A stretch of DNA of 64,000 nt from Roseimaritima multifibrata (GTDB lineage Bacteria > Planctomycetota > Planctomycetia > Pirellulales > Pirellulaceae), in NCBI RefSeq assembly GCF_007741495.1, contig NZ_CP036262.1, positions 5,766,001-5,830,000 on the forward strand. Direction: 5' to 3'. Each line of letters opens with the position of its first letter. Positions within the stretch are counted from its first letter, which is position 1. Positions 18,004 through 27,499 of the stretch are shown here, piece after piece. Both the position numbers and the translations under genes were made by a program. The notes under the pieces were generated by a model that searched no databases, had not been told where the DNA came from, and saw nothing but the letters and a program-made list of their open reading frames with translations.

Positions 18004-19473
18004 CTAACTCAATCCGGCGATCGGTTCGCCGTTGTAGATGTGGTGCGGACGATCCTGAGCATCCCGCCATGCGGCGGTTGCCGGAATCCCCAGCGCGTCA
18101 TAGATCGTCGCCGCGAAGTTTTCGGGTTTGACAGGACGCTCCGACGGGTACGCACCATGGGCATCGGTTTTCCCAATCACGTTCCCTCCCTGAATCCCTC
18201 CACCGGCAAACAACACCGACTGTGCCGCCCCCCAATGGTCGCGTCCCGCTTGCTTGTAATGTTTTTCTAGCAGGGTGATCTGTGGCGTTCGTCCAAATTC
18301 GCCCGCCATGACGATCAATGTTTCATCCAGTTCGCCGGTCGACTTCAGGTCATCCAACAACGCCGACACAGCACGATCGGTTGGCGGAAATAGATTGTTC
18401 TTTAAATGCGGAAACGCATTGCCATGCGTATCCCATGTTTCATCATTCCCCAAATTGACCTGCACTAAATTGACGCCCGCGGCGACCAAACGACGAGCCA
18501 TCAAAAGGGACCAGCCAAAGGAATTGCGTCCATATCGATCGAGCGACTTTTCATCCGCTTTGGTGACGTTCAACGCCTCATGCACCGACGACTTGGTCAT
18601 CAAAGAAACGGCGCCTTGCCGCATCCGATCGAAATTCGCAACCGCTTGAAAATCCGTTAAATGGCGACGTTGGTGCTTTAGCGTTTCCAACAACTGCAAA
18701 CGCCCTTGGACCGTCTTCATCCCCAGCCCATCGGGGAGCGTCAGCTGCGGGGCTTGGAACAGTCGATCGTCTGGTTTTCCGCGATCTTGATGATCGAAAT
18801 GATATTCAGGAAACGCCCCATAGGATGTATTGTGAAACGGCGAAGCTTCGATCATCCACGGATCGTGCTGGGTTCCCATGTTGCCCGCGTGTTGGCCCGG
18901 AATGATTCGCCCCGATGAATGGACCAGGCGCTCAGGAAGCACGACCGCAGGAGGCAAATTGTTTCGAGGCGTGGTCGCGTACCCGGCAAGGGCTGCGATC
19001 GACGCACGATCTTCACGGCTTGGCTTATTCGGACTAAAACCGGTGGGCAAGTCAGAATGCCCGGTCAACATCACGTGGTGGGCCGCAGAATGTTCATTAA
19101 TGGGATGAGTCAACGAGCGGCAGAGCGCCCACATGCGACTTCGCTCGGCCAGCATCGGTAGATGCTCACAGATCTGCAGACCGGGCGTCTGAGTCGAAAT
19201 CGGTCGGAACTCGCCGCGAATGTTTTCCGGAGCATCCGGCTTCATGTCGAAGCTCTCGTGTTGTGCCAAGCCACCGGAGAGAAAGATAAAGATGCAGGAC
19301 TTCGCTTTACCAGACGGCGCAACGCCATCGGCCGCGGTCGCTTCGCGTAATCCAGCCAGGTGATTCGTCCCCAACCCCAGTAGACCGACGGCCCCGATCT
19401 GCATCGCCTGGCGACGCGAAGCGGAACGGTGACTCCAAAGTTTCGAACCTGTCTTGTGTGAAGAATGCGTCAT
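18004..19473 (-). CDS. DUF1501 family protein (Tat-exported)
   Basis: The 489-residue protein has SASRRQAMQIGAVGLLGLG at about 18-36, a twin-arginine signal. DUF1501 features follow: IFIFLSGGLAQHESFDMKP, LCRSLTHPINEHSAAHH, RYGRNSFGWSLLMARRLV, ETWDTHGNAFPHLK and VMAGEFGRTPQI, and a C-terminal DALGIP. DUF1501 is related to the alkaline phosphatase/sulfatase fold, but no reaction is known for this group. Its ATG overlaps the stop of the preceding DUF1501 gene (ATGA) and the giant DUF1549/1553 gene starts 12 bases after its stop, so these three are tightly co-translated. Confidence 0.92.
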   Translation of the reverse strand: MTHSSHKTGSKLWSHRSASRRQAMQIGAVGLLGLGTNHLAGLREATAADGVAPSGKAKSCIFIFLSGGLAQHESFDMKPDAPENIRGEFRPISTQTPGLQICEHLPMLAERSRMWALCRSLTHPINEHSAAHHVMLTGHSDLPTGFSPNKPSREDRASIAALAGYATTPRNNLPPAVVLPERLVHSSGRIIPGQHAGNMGTQHDPWMIEASPFHNTSYGAFPEYHFDHQDRGKPDDRLFQAPQLTLPDGLGMKTVQGRLQLLETLKHQRRHLTDFQAVANFDRMRQGAVSLMTKSSVHEALNVTKADEKSLDRYGRNSFGWSLLMARRLVAAGVNLVQVNLGNDETWDTHGNAFPHLKNNLFPPTDRAVSALLDDLKSTGELDETLIVMAGEFGRTPQITLLEKHYKQAGRDHWGAAQSVLFAGGGIQGGNVIGKTDAHGAYPSERPVKPENFAATIYDALGIPATAAWRDAQDRPHHIYNGEPIAGLS

Positions 19474-20873
19474 GCTTTCTGCCCCGTATATAACGAAGTA
19501 ATCGGAATGCCGTTAAGAAGATCGTGAGGACGATTCAGGCGGTCATTGATCCGCACATCGTGATCGATACCAAGCGCGTTGAAGATGGTTGAACAGACAT
19601 CCGCTGGCGACCAAGATTGCGTCACCGGATAGGCGGCTTGGGCGTCGGTTGTCCCCAGCACCTGACCACCCCGGACGCCGGCACCTGCAAACAAACCCGA
19701 ATACGCGTGTGCCCAGTGATCCCGACCGGGGAGCGTCTGTCCCGGCAACGTCGATACCCGAGGCGTACGTCCAAATTCGCCCATCACAATCACCATCGTC
19801 TGGTCCATCAATCCTGATTCGGTCAGGTCATCGGTCAAGGCAGCAAGTCCCTGATCCAATTGTGGCAACAAGCGGTCTTTTAACTTGCCCCAGTTATCCG
19901 TATGCGTGTCCCAGGTTTGCACAATCCCCATCGTCGCCTGGACGATCGGCACGCCCGCTTCGACCATCCGTCGAGAAAGCAAAAGGGATTGGCCAAATTG
20001 ATTCCTCCCGTATCGATCTCGGGTCGCATCGGATTCCTGGCTGATTTCAAAAGCTTCCGTCATTTTGCCAGAAGTCAACAGATTAAACGCAATGTTTTGC
20101 TGATCGCGAAACGAATCGGAATCCGTTCCAGTAAGCGTCCGTCGCCCTTGGTTTAATGCTTCCAGCAATTCTCTTCGTGACTCCAGTCGCACCGGTGTGA
20201 TTCCCTCACGCATCGCCAAAGCTTGCATGCGAAAATCAGCCGCGTTTGGATTGCCCTGAATCTGCCAGGGGTCGTGCTTCGCGCCTAAAAAACCAGCATG
20301 CTGCCCCGGCCATGTCAGCGGCCCTTCAATCAGATAGTTCGGCAAAGAAACTCCGGTAGGAACCCCATCGTTACGAGGGCGAACATAATCCAGTGCCGCG
20401 GCGAAATTGGGAAAATCGTTGCGTGTTTCCACGCGGTCCAAGTCGGAACCGCCTCTGGGAACCGGAGTTGGCCGGCCGGTCAATGCGACATGGGTCGCCA
20501 ACAAATGATTGTGCTCGCGATGGGCAAGCGTTCGCACGATCGACCAGCGATCGGTCTGCTTGGCAAAAAGAGGCAGGTGTTCACAAACCCGAACACCGGG
20601 AATCGTCGTCCCAATGGTAGAAAAATCGCCTCGTACCTCGGCCGGTGCATCCGGTTTGGGATCAAGCATGTCCAATTGACTGGGACCGCCACTCAACATC
20701 ACGATCAAGACCGACTTCGCTTTGCCAAACCCCTCAGGTGATTTTGGCGATGCCTGTGCAAAGGATCGCGGAACCGCCGTACCGATCACTCCCATCGTTC
20801 CCATTCGCAAGAATCCACGGCGATCCAAATGGTAACGCGGAGCACCACTTTTAGGGAAAGGAAGCATTTGCAA
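19470..20873 (-). CDS. DUF1501 family protein (Tat-exported), paralogue
   Basis: The 467-residue protein begins with a twin-arginine signal (YHLDRRGFLRMGTMGVIG at about 15-32). It carries the same DUF1501 landmarks as the next gene: IVMLSGGPSQLDMLDPKP, VRTLAHREHNHLLATHV, RYGRNQFGQSLLLSRRM, QTWDTHTDNWGKLKD, VMGEFGRTPRVS and a C-terminal FNALGI. It is the first gene of the minus-strand operon and overlaps the second DUF1501 gene by four bases. Having two different DUF1501 proteins side by side before a DUF1549/1553 protein suggests a complex or pathway, though the activity is unknown. Confidence 0.92.
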   Translation of the reverse strand: MQMLPFPKSGAPRYHLDRRGFLRMGTMGVIGTAVPRSFAQASPKSPEGFGKAKSVLIVMLSGGPSQLDMLDPKPDAPAEVRGDFSTIGTTIPGVRVCEHLPLFAKQTDRWSIVRTLAHREHNHLLATHVALTGRPTPVPRGGSDLDRVETRNDFPNFAAALDYVRPRNDGVPTGVSLPNYLIEGPLTWPGQHAGFLGAKHDPWQIQGNPNAADFRMQALAMREGITPVRLESRRELLEALNQGRRTLTGTDSDSFRDQQNIAFNLLTSGKMTEAFEISQESDATRDRYGRNQFGQSLLLSRRMVEAGVPIVQATMGIVQTWDTHTDNWGKLKDRLLPQLDQGLAALTDDLTESGLMDQTMVIVMGEFGRTPRVSTLPGQTLPGRDHWAHAYSGLFAGAGVRGGQVLGTTDAQAAYPVTQSWSPADVCSTIFNALGIDHDVRINDRLNRPHDLLNGIPITSLYTGQKA

Positions 20874-21313
20874 CTCCAGCTTTCATGCAGTGCCACGTGC
20901 AAGTAGTGGCATGCCATTTATCTAGCCCACACCCGTGATTTCAATCACATCAGTGACAAACGGAGTGCAAAGCAGAAGAGGGAAGGGGGGAACGGAGGGG
21001 AAAGGGCCTGCTAAGCCCCTGAAACAATCAAGGAGGGAATTCATTGGAGCCGGCCTATTGTCCAGCATCCGTAGGTCGAATGCAACAAAAAAGGAAAAAC
21101 CCGCAAGGATTCACAAAAGCGAGCCGAATCGCCGCGTTTTCGGGAATCCGATTTAGAGCTTATAGTGAATATCTATTAGAATTGCAGTTGAAGAAGCGGG
21201 TGACGGGTCCCCTTGCCGCTAACATGCCATGACGGTCGATCGTCGCTGGCGGTGTTCACGGCCCACCAACGACGCTTGATCCGCAACGTTCTTTTCTTTT
21301 TGACCATCACCGT
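20874..21313. other. Intergenic region between divergent planctomycete operons
   Basis: The 440-base gap separates the minus-strand DUF1501 operon from the plus-strand DUF1592 pair, so it must hold both promoters. A purine-rich stretch lies at about 20973-21006. No clear palindrome, repeat or small gene was seen. Confidence 0.5.
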
Positions 21314-23659
21314 ATGCCTCTACCCAATCAACGCTCCCTTAGTCTCCTCTCATCACCACCCCGATTTTTTGCCGGGATAGGTGCGGTCATCCTGTGGACA
21401 GCACTGGCTTTCTGTGCACCACTCTCAGCAGACCAAGCAAGCAACGAACCGATCTACCAAGAACAGTTGCTTCCGTTGCTCCGCACCTACTGCCTGGATT
21501 GCCACGCGGTCGATGGCGATTCCGAAGTTCAATTGGACAAAGACCAATCGGCCCTGCAAGTCCAACAGAATCGCGCATTCTGGAACCACGTGGTGACTCA
21601 GGTTCGGTCGGGGTCGATGCCTCCTGCCGATGGTGAAGTGATGGATGCTGCCAATCGCGAAAAGATGCTTGAAACCATCGAAAAACTGGTCAACTCCGTC
21701 GATTGCGTACAGCAAGCCAATCCGGGAAAAGTCGCACTCCGGCGCCTGAACCGAATCGAATACCGCAATACCATTCACGATCTAACGGGGATCGATTATC
21801 AACCATCGGAAGGATTTCCCGGTGACGATGTGGGTTACGGTTTTGACAACATCGGCGACGTTCTTTCCTTGCCTCCGCTGCTGATGGAAAAGTACTTGGA
21901 TGCAGCCGAGACGATTACAGGTCAAGCAATCATCACTCCGCTGGCTCCGCGGTTGTGGGAAATCAATATCAATCCTGCGACGATTGATAATGCCAAGAAG
22001 TATGTAAGACAAAATGGTTTGACGCTTGCCTCTCGCGGAACCGTCACTCTGAACACAGAAATCCCATTTACTGGGGACTACGTCCTCACCATGTCAGCGT
22101 CCGGGGATCAAGGCGGCGACGATCCCGTCCGCGTCGAAATCAAAGCGGGCAAGTTTCAAACCATCGTCGATGTCCCCAGCGAAGCCCCCGAGAACTATCC
22201 GGTTTCACTATCGCTTAAAAAAGGCAAGGCATCGATCGATCTGACCTTTACAAATGATTTCTACGTCGAGGGCAAAGTGGATCGCAACTTCCACCTTCAC
22301 CACCTGCACCTGGAAGGAACGGAACGACAACCCGCGAAGATGCCTCCACTAAAACTGACCGACAATCATCGTAAAATCATCTTCGCCGTCCCCAGCGAAA
22401 AACTTTCGGCCGAAGACGCAACCACCCAAGTCTTAAGCCGTTTTGGAAGTCGCTCTTTCAGACGCCCCATAACGAAGGGTGAACTCGACCGACTATCCAA
22501 ACTTGCTGCTCAAGTTCGCAGCGAAGGTGGCAGCTACGAAGAATCAATCCAAGTTGCAATCCAAGCGATCCTGGTTTCACCACACTTTTTGTATCGCGTC
22601 GAACAACCTGGAAAAGGAGATCCAGAGGCCCCGATGCCCTTGGTGTCACAATTTGAACTCGCCTCACGGCTCTCCTACTTCCTTTGGAGCAGCATGCCCG
22701 ACGACGAATTGCTGCGGCTAGCCTATCGCGGAGAATTGCGAGACCCTGAAAAGCTGAGGGACAAGATTCGTCGCATGATTGCAGACCCTCGCGCCGCCCA
22801 CTTCATCGAGAATTTTGCCGGTCAATGGCTACAGCTGCGAAACCTGGATCGCGTCCAACCCGACACCGAACAGTTTCCTGAATTTAGTGACGCCACTCGC
22901 GAGCAAATGAAACGCGAGACCTTACTTCTATTTGCTGAAGTACTGCGTAAAAACCTGCCGGTCACCACGCTATTGGATGCGGACTATACATTTCTAAACC
23001 ACGATTTAGCCAAGTTCTATGGCATCCAGGGAATTAGCGGAGACGAATTTCGCAAGGTCGCCCTGGCGGACACACCACGTCGTGGGCTGCTGACCCACGC
23101 CAGCGTGCTGACGATCACCAGCAACGCCGGTCGCACCAGCCCGGTGAAACGTGGCAAATGGATCATGGAAAATCTATTAAACACGCCGCCACCACCAGCA
23201 CCTCCCAACGTTCCAGAACTGGACAAGAGCGAGCTTTCGGGCACGCTTCGCGAACGAATGGAACAGCATCGCGCGAATCCTGCATGTGCTGCCTGCCATA
23301 ACGTGATGGATCAGTTGGGTTTCGCCCTCGAGAACTTTGGCCCCGTCGGACATTGGCGAACACACGATGGAAAAGAGAAAATCGATAGCAGTGGAAAACT
23401 GCCGGACGGCACCGAATTCAACGGAGCCGCCGACCTAACCAATTTGCTTACCCATGCCCGACGCGAACAATTTGTACGCTGCTTAGCCGAAAAAACGTTG
23501 ATCTACGCCGTTGGGCGTGGAACCGATTACTACGACCGATGCGCAATCGATGAAATCCTGGCTAAAATAGAAGACAATGACAGCCGATATGGCGACATGG
23601 TCTTTGCCATTATCGCCAGCGATCCATTCCAACGAGTGGGCTCGAGAAGCAACGATTAA
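21314..23659 (+). CDS. Exported DUF1587/1592/1588/1585 protein with two heme motifs
   Basis: The 781-residue protein has a signal peptide ending near residue 40 (LSADQ), a cytochrome-like segment with YCLDCHAVDGD (C-x-x-C-H near residue 59), then LRRLNRIEYRNTIHDLTG (DUF1587), a carbohydrate-binding-like region (about 225-335), DUF1595/DUF1592 (FGSRSFRRPITKGELDRL, SRLSYFLWSSMPDDEL), DUF1588 (RRGLLTHASVLTITSNAGRT, with PACAACHNVMDQLGFALE near 658) and DUF1585 at the end (ADLTNLL, YAVGRG). This chain is a planctomycete signature; biochemical function is unproven, though the two CxxCH motifs suggest bound heme. It is followed 44 bases later by a DUF1552 gene, its constant genomic companion. Confidence 0.92.
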   Translation: MPLPNQRSLSLLSSPPRFFAGIGAVILWTALAFCAPLSADQASNEPIYQEQLLPLLRTYCLDCHAVDGDSEVQLDKDQSALQVQQNRAFWNHVVTQVRSGSMPPADGEVMDAANREKMLETIEKLVNSVDCVQQANPGKVALRRLNRIEYRNTIHDLTGIDYQPSEGFPGDDVGYGFDNIGDVLSLPPLLMEKYLDAAETITGQAIITPLAPRLWEININPATIDNAKKYVRQNGLTLASRGTVTLNTEIPFTGDYVLTMSASGDQGGDDPVRVEIKAGKFQTIVDVPSEAPENYPVSLSLKKGKASIDLTFTNDFYVEGKVDRNFHLHHLHLEGTERQPAKMPPLKLTDNHRKIIFAVPSEKLSAEDATTQVLSRFGSRSFRRPITKGELDRLSKLAAQVRSEGGSYEESIQVAIQAILVSPHFLYRVEQPGKGDPEAPMPLVSQFELASRLSYFLWSSMPDDELLRLAYRGELRDPEKLRDKIRRMIADPRAAHFIENFAGQWLQLRNLDRVQPDTEQFPEFSDATREQMKRETLLLFAEVLRKNLPVTTLLDADYTFLNHDLAKFYGIQGISGDEFRKVALADTPRRGLLTHASVLTITSNAGRTSPVKRGKWIMENLLNTPPPPAPPNVPELDKSELSGTLRERMEQHRANPACAACHNVMDQLGFALENFGPVGHWRTHDGKEKIDSSGKLPDGTEFNGAADLTNLLTHARREQFVRCLAEKTLIYAVGRGTDYYDRCAIDEILAKIEDNDSRYGDMVFAIIASDPFQRVGSRSND

Positions 23660-23703
23660 TCGATAGCCAGTCCCTAACCCTCTGTGATCAAGGAAGCCAC
23701 TCG

Positions 23704-25047
23704 ATGTCAAAAAGTCTATCGCGACGCACCGTCCTGCGAGGAATGGGCACGGCTCTGGCTTTACCTTGGCTGGATGTCATGTCCCCGACCCGCTTACTGG
23801 CAGCGAAGTCAACGCTCGCGGCGCCACCACTGCGGATGGGATTTTTCTACGTCCCCAATGGCATTCACATGCAGGACTGGACGCCAGACGCCGAAGGTTC
23901 GTCCTATGGCCTGACGCGAACGCTGGAACGCCTGAAAGAACACAAATCCGATTTCAATGTTCTGTCAGGTTTGACGCTTGATGGAGCGCGCGCCCACGGC
24001 GACGGGGGAGGGGATCACGCCCGCAGCGTGGCGGCTTTTCTAACGGGTGCCCACCCAAGGAAAACAAATGGTGCGGATATCAACAATCAAATATCCGTCG
24101 ATCAAGCAACCGCGGCAAAGGTCGGCGATGCCACGCGGTTTGGATCATTGGAATTAGGTTTGGAAGCTAGCGCTCAAGCAGGGAACTGTGACAGCGGCTA
24201 CAGCTGTGCGTATGCGTCCAACATGTCTTGGCGAGGCCCCACTCAACCGGTCGCAAAAGAAGTCGATCCAGGAGCGGTCTTCGATCGCTTGTTCGCTGCA
24301 CAGTCTTCGAACGAAACTCGGCGGATGAAAAGCGTCCGCGAGAAGTACCGCAAAAGCATTATCGACTTCGCACTGGAAGATGCGAAAAGCCTGCACAAAC
24401 AATTGCCTGCGATCGACCGCCGAAAACTGGATGAGTACCTCTACAGTATCCGCGATGTCGAAAAACGTGTTGCCGGTGCCGACAGGCTATCGGTCAATGA
24501 AGAAGGGGTCCCCGATTACCCGCGGCCCCGAGGTGTTCCAAAGGCGCTTAGCGAGCACTCGGAACTGATGATGGACATGATCACGTTGGCCTATCAGACC
24601 GACAGCACCCGGATCCTTTCGTTCATGTTCACCAATGCAGGTAGCAATCGCAGCTACCCGGAAATCGATATCAAAGAGGGGCATCACGAACTCTCTCATC
24701 ACGGAAAAAGTGAATCCAAACAGAAGTCGATCGCCACCATCAACCGGTTTCATCTAGACCGCTTCGGCGAACTACTAAAACGACTAAAAGGAATTTCCGA
24801 AGGGGAGGGCACCTTGCTGGATAACTGCATGATCGTCTACGGCAGCGGAATCAGCGATGGCGACCGCCATAACCACGATGACCTACCAATCCTGCTGGCG
24901 GGTAAAGCAGGCGGCAGGATCGAATCGGGGCGTCACATAAAATACGAAAACGGAACCCCTCTTTGCAATCTGTACACATGGATGATGCAGCAGATGGGCG
25001 TGCAAACCGATTCGTTTGGCGACAGCAACGGAGTCATCAAGCTATAA
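23704..25047 (+). CDS. DUF1552 family protein (Tat-exported)
   Basis: The 447-residue protein begins MSKSLSRRTVLRGMGTALA, a twin-arginine signal, followed by LPWLDVMSP. The DUF1552 pattern is visible: RMGFFYVPNGIHMQDW, FNVLSGLTLDGA, GDHARSVAAFLTGAHPRKT, a central helical region with RKLDEYLYSIRDVEKRV, and C-terminal MIVYGSGISDGDRHNHDDLP. DUF1552 proteins occur beside DUF1592-type heme proteins throughout planctomycetes and relatives; they are probably exported in folded form by Tat and work with that partner. The activity is not known. The product resembles the DUF1501/sulfatase-like group only distantly. Confidence 0.92.
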   Translation: MSKSLSRRTVLRGMGTALALPWLDVMSPTRLLAAKSTLAAPPLRMGFFYVPNGIHMQDWTPDAEGSSYGLTRTLERLKEHKSDFNVLSGLTLDGARAHGDGGGDHARSVAAFLTGAHPRKTNGADINNQISVDQATAAKVGDATRFGSLELGLEASAQAGNCDSGYSCAYASNMSWRGPTQPVAKEVDPGAVFDRLFAAQSSNETRRMKSVREKYRKSIIDFALEDAKSLHKQLPAIDRRKLDEYLYSIRDVEKRVAGADRLSVNEEGVPDYPRPRGVPKALSEHSELMMDMITLAYQTDSTRILSFMFTNAGSNRSYPEIDIKEGHHELSHHGKSESKQKSIATINRFHLDRFGELLKRLKGISEGEGTLLDNCMIVYGSGISDGDRHNHDDLPILLAGKAGGRIESGRHIKYENGTPLCNLYTWMMQQMGVQTDSFGDSNGVIKL

Positions 25048-25049
25048 AG

Positions 25050-25089
25050 CCCAAAGCGACGGGCCCAAAGCGACGGGCCCAAAGCGAAC
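25050..25089. repeat. Short tandem repeat after the DUF1552 gene
   Basis: CCCAAAGCGACGGG occurs twice in tandem (25050-25063, 25064-25077) and is followed by a third partial unit CCCAAAGCGAAC. The rest of the gap to 25523 contains no gene that I can support and must hold the promoter of the YihY gene. Confidence 0.6.
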
Positions 25090-25523
25090 GTTCAAAAGCG
25101 AATGGAACCACCCCCACTCGCTTCCGAAAGCATCAGCATCCGATCACGCATCGATGCCATCACGAACCGACGATAGCCAGGAAGGCGGCAGATCCTGCAA
25201 CTCGCTTTCCGACATGTCGGTGATTTTGCACCAGTTCTTTCAGCGTCCCTTCCCAGGCTATCATTCGCAGCGACTGCTTCCGCAGTGCTGCTAGTGGCAC
25301 GCAACGAAGGAGATGCCGGGTTGAATTTGTCTGTGTAACTTCGTAAGCATTGGAAGTTATGAATGGGTTCGCCGTGGCGAAATTTCACGGTGGATGGCAA
25401 ATCCATCGACGGCGCCGTCTATCGGGAAGATCGCCGAGAACGCATGAAAGCGTTAACCCGACGCATCTCAGGCGGGTGCATGAATAGATTTTGAGTTGAA
25501 TTCCTGGTCCCGTTTGGAGAGCG

Positions 25524-26459
25524 ATGGTGCTGAAGTTTTTGAGAACGATCTTGACAGACTTCAGCAATGATCGCTGTATGACACTGGCGGCTTCACTGGC
25601 GTATTACACGCTGTTCGCCTTGCCCCCGCTGCTGTATCTGTTGTTAATGTTGATGACGATCGCGTTATCGACCGCTTTCGGGCAGGTCGCAGCCGAGCAG
25701 CGCGCTAGCGATGTACTGCAGGAACAAGCGGCGGAACTGTTTGGCGATACGGCGGCGGTAAAGCAAGTCGCCGAAATACTGCAAAGCAGTCGAGACATGG
25801 GTGGGCAATGGTGGAAGACACTGCTTAGTTTTGTCGGCATCGCGGTCGGGGCCACGGGCGTGGTAGCTTCACTACAAGATGCAATGAATCGAGTTTGGCG
25901 AGTCAAGCCTGACCCGGCTCGCTCGACGATCCTCACCTGGTTGTCCAAACGCCTGCTTTCAATGTTGATGATCCTGGGCTTGGGATTCTTGCTACTGGCA
26001 TCGATCGTGGTTTCAGCTGCATTGACTCATTTCGGTACGAAGCTGGCCGATTTTGTGAACCTTGGTGATACCTACGCGGTGGTCGTCAACTACGCCATGC
26101 AGTCGCTAGTTCCGCTGACTGTGTTTGCGGCAATCTTCAAATTCATGCCCGGCGCCATCGTTCGTTGGCGGGATGTACTTTTCGGTTCGATCGTCACGAC
26201 CATTCTATTTTGGTTCGGCCGCTACGGTCTGCAGTGGTACATCACCAACCACAACCCGGCGGCGCATCTCGGTTCGGCGGCAGCATCGATGGTCGTGTTT
26301 CTCGTTTGGATTTACTACACCAGCATGATTTTCCTACTGGGTGCCGAAACGACGAAAAACATTTCGATTCGTTTCGGAGCAGGAGTCATACCGGATCGGC
26401 ATTCGGTTGCGTTTCGAGAGGTGATTGTTGGCAACGAGCACAATCAGCGGCGAACCTAG
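25524..26459 (+). CDS. YihY/BrkB-family membrane protein, paralogue 1
   Basis: The 311-residue integral membrane protein shows the YihY core: TLAASLAYYTLFALPPLLYL near residue 20, GQWWKTLLSFVGIAVGATGV, MNRVWRVKPDP, AIFKFMPGAIVRWRDVLFG, and a C-terminal FLVWIYYTSMIFLLGAETTK. About six membrane helices are predicted by eye. The family was once called ribonuclease BN in error and related to the BrkB virulence factor; its transport or structural role is unknown. A close paralogue is encoded at 62804-63730. The ATG at 25524 follows GGAG. The end of the protein extends past the last helix with a polar tail. Confidence 0.9.
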   Translation: MVLKFLRTILTDFSNDRCMTLAASLAYYTLFALPPLLYLLLMLMTIALSTAFGQVAAEQRASDVLQEQAAELFGDTAAVKQVAEILQSSRDMGGQWWKTLLSFVGIAVGATGVVASLQDAMNRVWRVKPDPARSTILTWLSKRLLSMLMILGLGFLLLASIVVSAALTHFGTKLADFVNLGDTYAVVVNYAMQSLVPLTVFAAIFKFMPGAIVRWRDVLFGSIVTTILFWFGRYGLQWYITNHNPAAHLGSAAASMVVFLVWIYYTSMIFLLGAETTKNISIRFGAGVIPDRHSVAFREVIVGNEHNQRRT

Positions 26460-26539
26460 CCAGACTTCTGCATCCCCTTGGCAAGCTCCCCCCAAATGTC
26501 GAATCCGGTTGCCGGAAAGGACTTGAGGGAAAACCCAAG

Positions 26540-27121
26540 CTAGACGACCGGAACATCAGGGAGATTGTTCAGTACCTGATCCCATGATTCGAAATCGTTC
26601 AAGCATTTAACAACGTTTGGCAAAGGATTCACGTAGATTTCTGGAAGGTCGAATTCACCCAAGTGCTGCGAGGCGAAAGCAAGCTGTTCCCGTGGCGGAC
26701 AGAATTCCGCAAGAACATCCTCACGGTTACCACGCGCGTCCACACGGTGCCATCCAATATCTGGCAAGAAAATCGCGTTCAACCCGTGCAAGCAGTGCGG
26801 TGGAGCATCGCCGTCAACCGTTAGGCGTTGGTAGCACATTCCGGCAGGAATCCCGTTAGCACGCAACAGCGCGCAAAGCAGATGGCTCTTTGCGTAGCAG
26901 TAGCCGGTTCGGTGCAACAAAACATCCGAAGCAACACAGGTGACCGGATTCAACTTGTGGTCAGAACTATGGCGAATTTCGTCGCGAACAAATTCGAAGC
27001 ATCGTCGAGCGGTTGCAAGCACGTCAGCGCCAGCAAGGTCCGCCGAAAGCCGCAGCACAGCGGGATCGCGAAAATTAACGATGTCACATGCTTCAAGGTA
27101 ATCGTCGGGATCAGCCGTCAT
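26540..27121 (-). CDS. Transglutaminase-like (cysteine protease fold) protein
   Basis: The 193-residue protein has the transglutaminase-like triad in the correct order: Cys75 in RTGYCYAKSHLLCALLRANG, His112 in HCLHGLNAIFLPD and Asp128 in GWHRVDARGN. Upstream, FEFVRDEIRHSSDHK is the conserved lead-in helix. Such domains cleave or form amide bonds; prokaryotic members are mostly predicted cytoplasmic peptidases, with unknown substrates. No signal peptide is seen. It converges with the YihY gene, with 80 bases between stops. The ATG at 27121 is the only good start. Confidence 0.85.
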   Translation of the reverse strand: MTADPDDYLEACDIVNFRDPAVLRLSADLAGADVLATARRCFEFVRDEIRHSSDHKLNPVTCVASDVLLHRTGYCYAKSHLLCALLRANGIPAGMCYQRLTVDGDAPPHCLHGLNAIFLPDIGWHRVDARGNREDVLAEFCPPREQLAFASQHLGEFDLPEIYVNPLPNVVKCLNDFESWDQVLNNLPDVPVV

Positions 27122-27290
27122 CGAGGTCGCCTAATGGAATGTCTTTTTTGTCACCGCCCTGACCGAAGCAGATGATCGGGAATTGCCAGACAGCCTACCA
27201 ACAAAAGCCAAAGATGCGAAATGCGATCGCGAAACGACAGACTGTGCACCCACTGCAGTTTACTTCTAAGCTGACTGTCATCTCATTTTT

Positions 27291-27467
27291 TAATCTTAAT
27301 CCTAATCTTAATCGTAATCCTAATCCCTCGCCCCTCACAACGATCACTCCCCCAAGTCCTGCCGGCGAACACCAAGATTCGAAATCACGTCAAGAGAGAC
27401 GACTTGCGATTGGCTTGTGTCGGCCTGAGACGAAGTGGGATTAGGATTAAGATTAGGATTAAGATTA
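27291..27467. repeat. Inverted arrays of a hexanucleotide (telomere-like TAATCY)
   Basis: Six units of the form TAATCC/TAATCT/TAATCG run from 27291 to 27326. In the opposite orientation, five units GGATTA/AGATTA run from 27438 to 27467. The two arrays are complementary, with one unit missing, and enclose 111 bases without a gene. They could fold into a long stem at RNA or single-strand level. The location is between the converging ends or upstream region of the transglutaminase and AraC genes. Confidence 0.75.
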
Positions 27468-27499
27468 AGACTTGGATGGGAATTCGGGTGGGGTATTAG

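Noticed and set aside
27291-27467. True telomere or replicon end
   Set aside because: The arrays are internal, in opposite orientation, short and flanked by normal genes on both sides.
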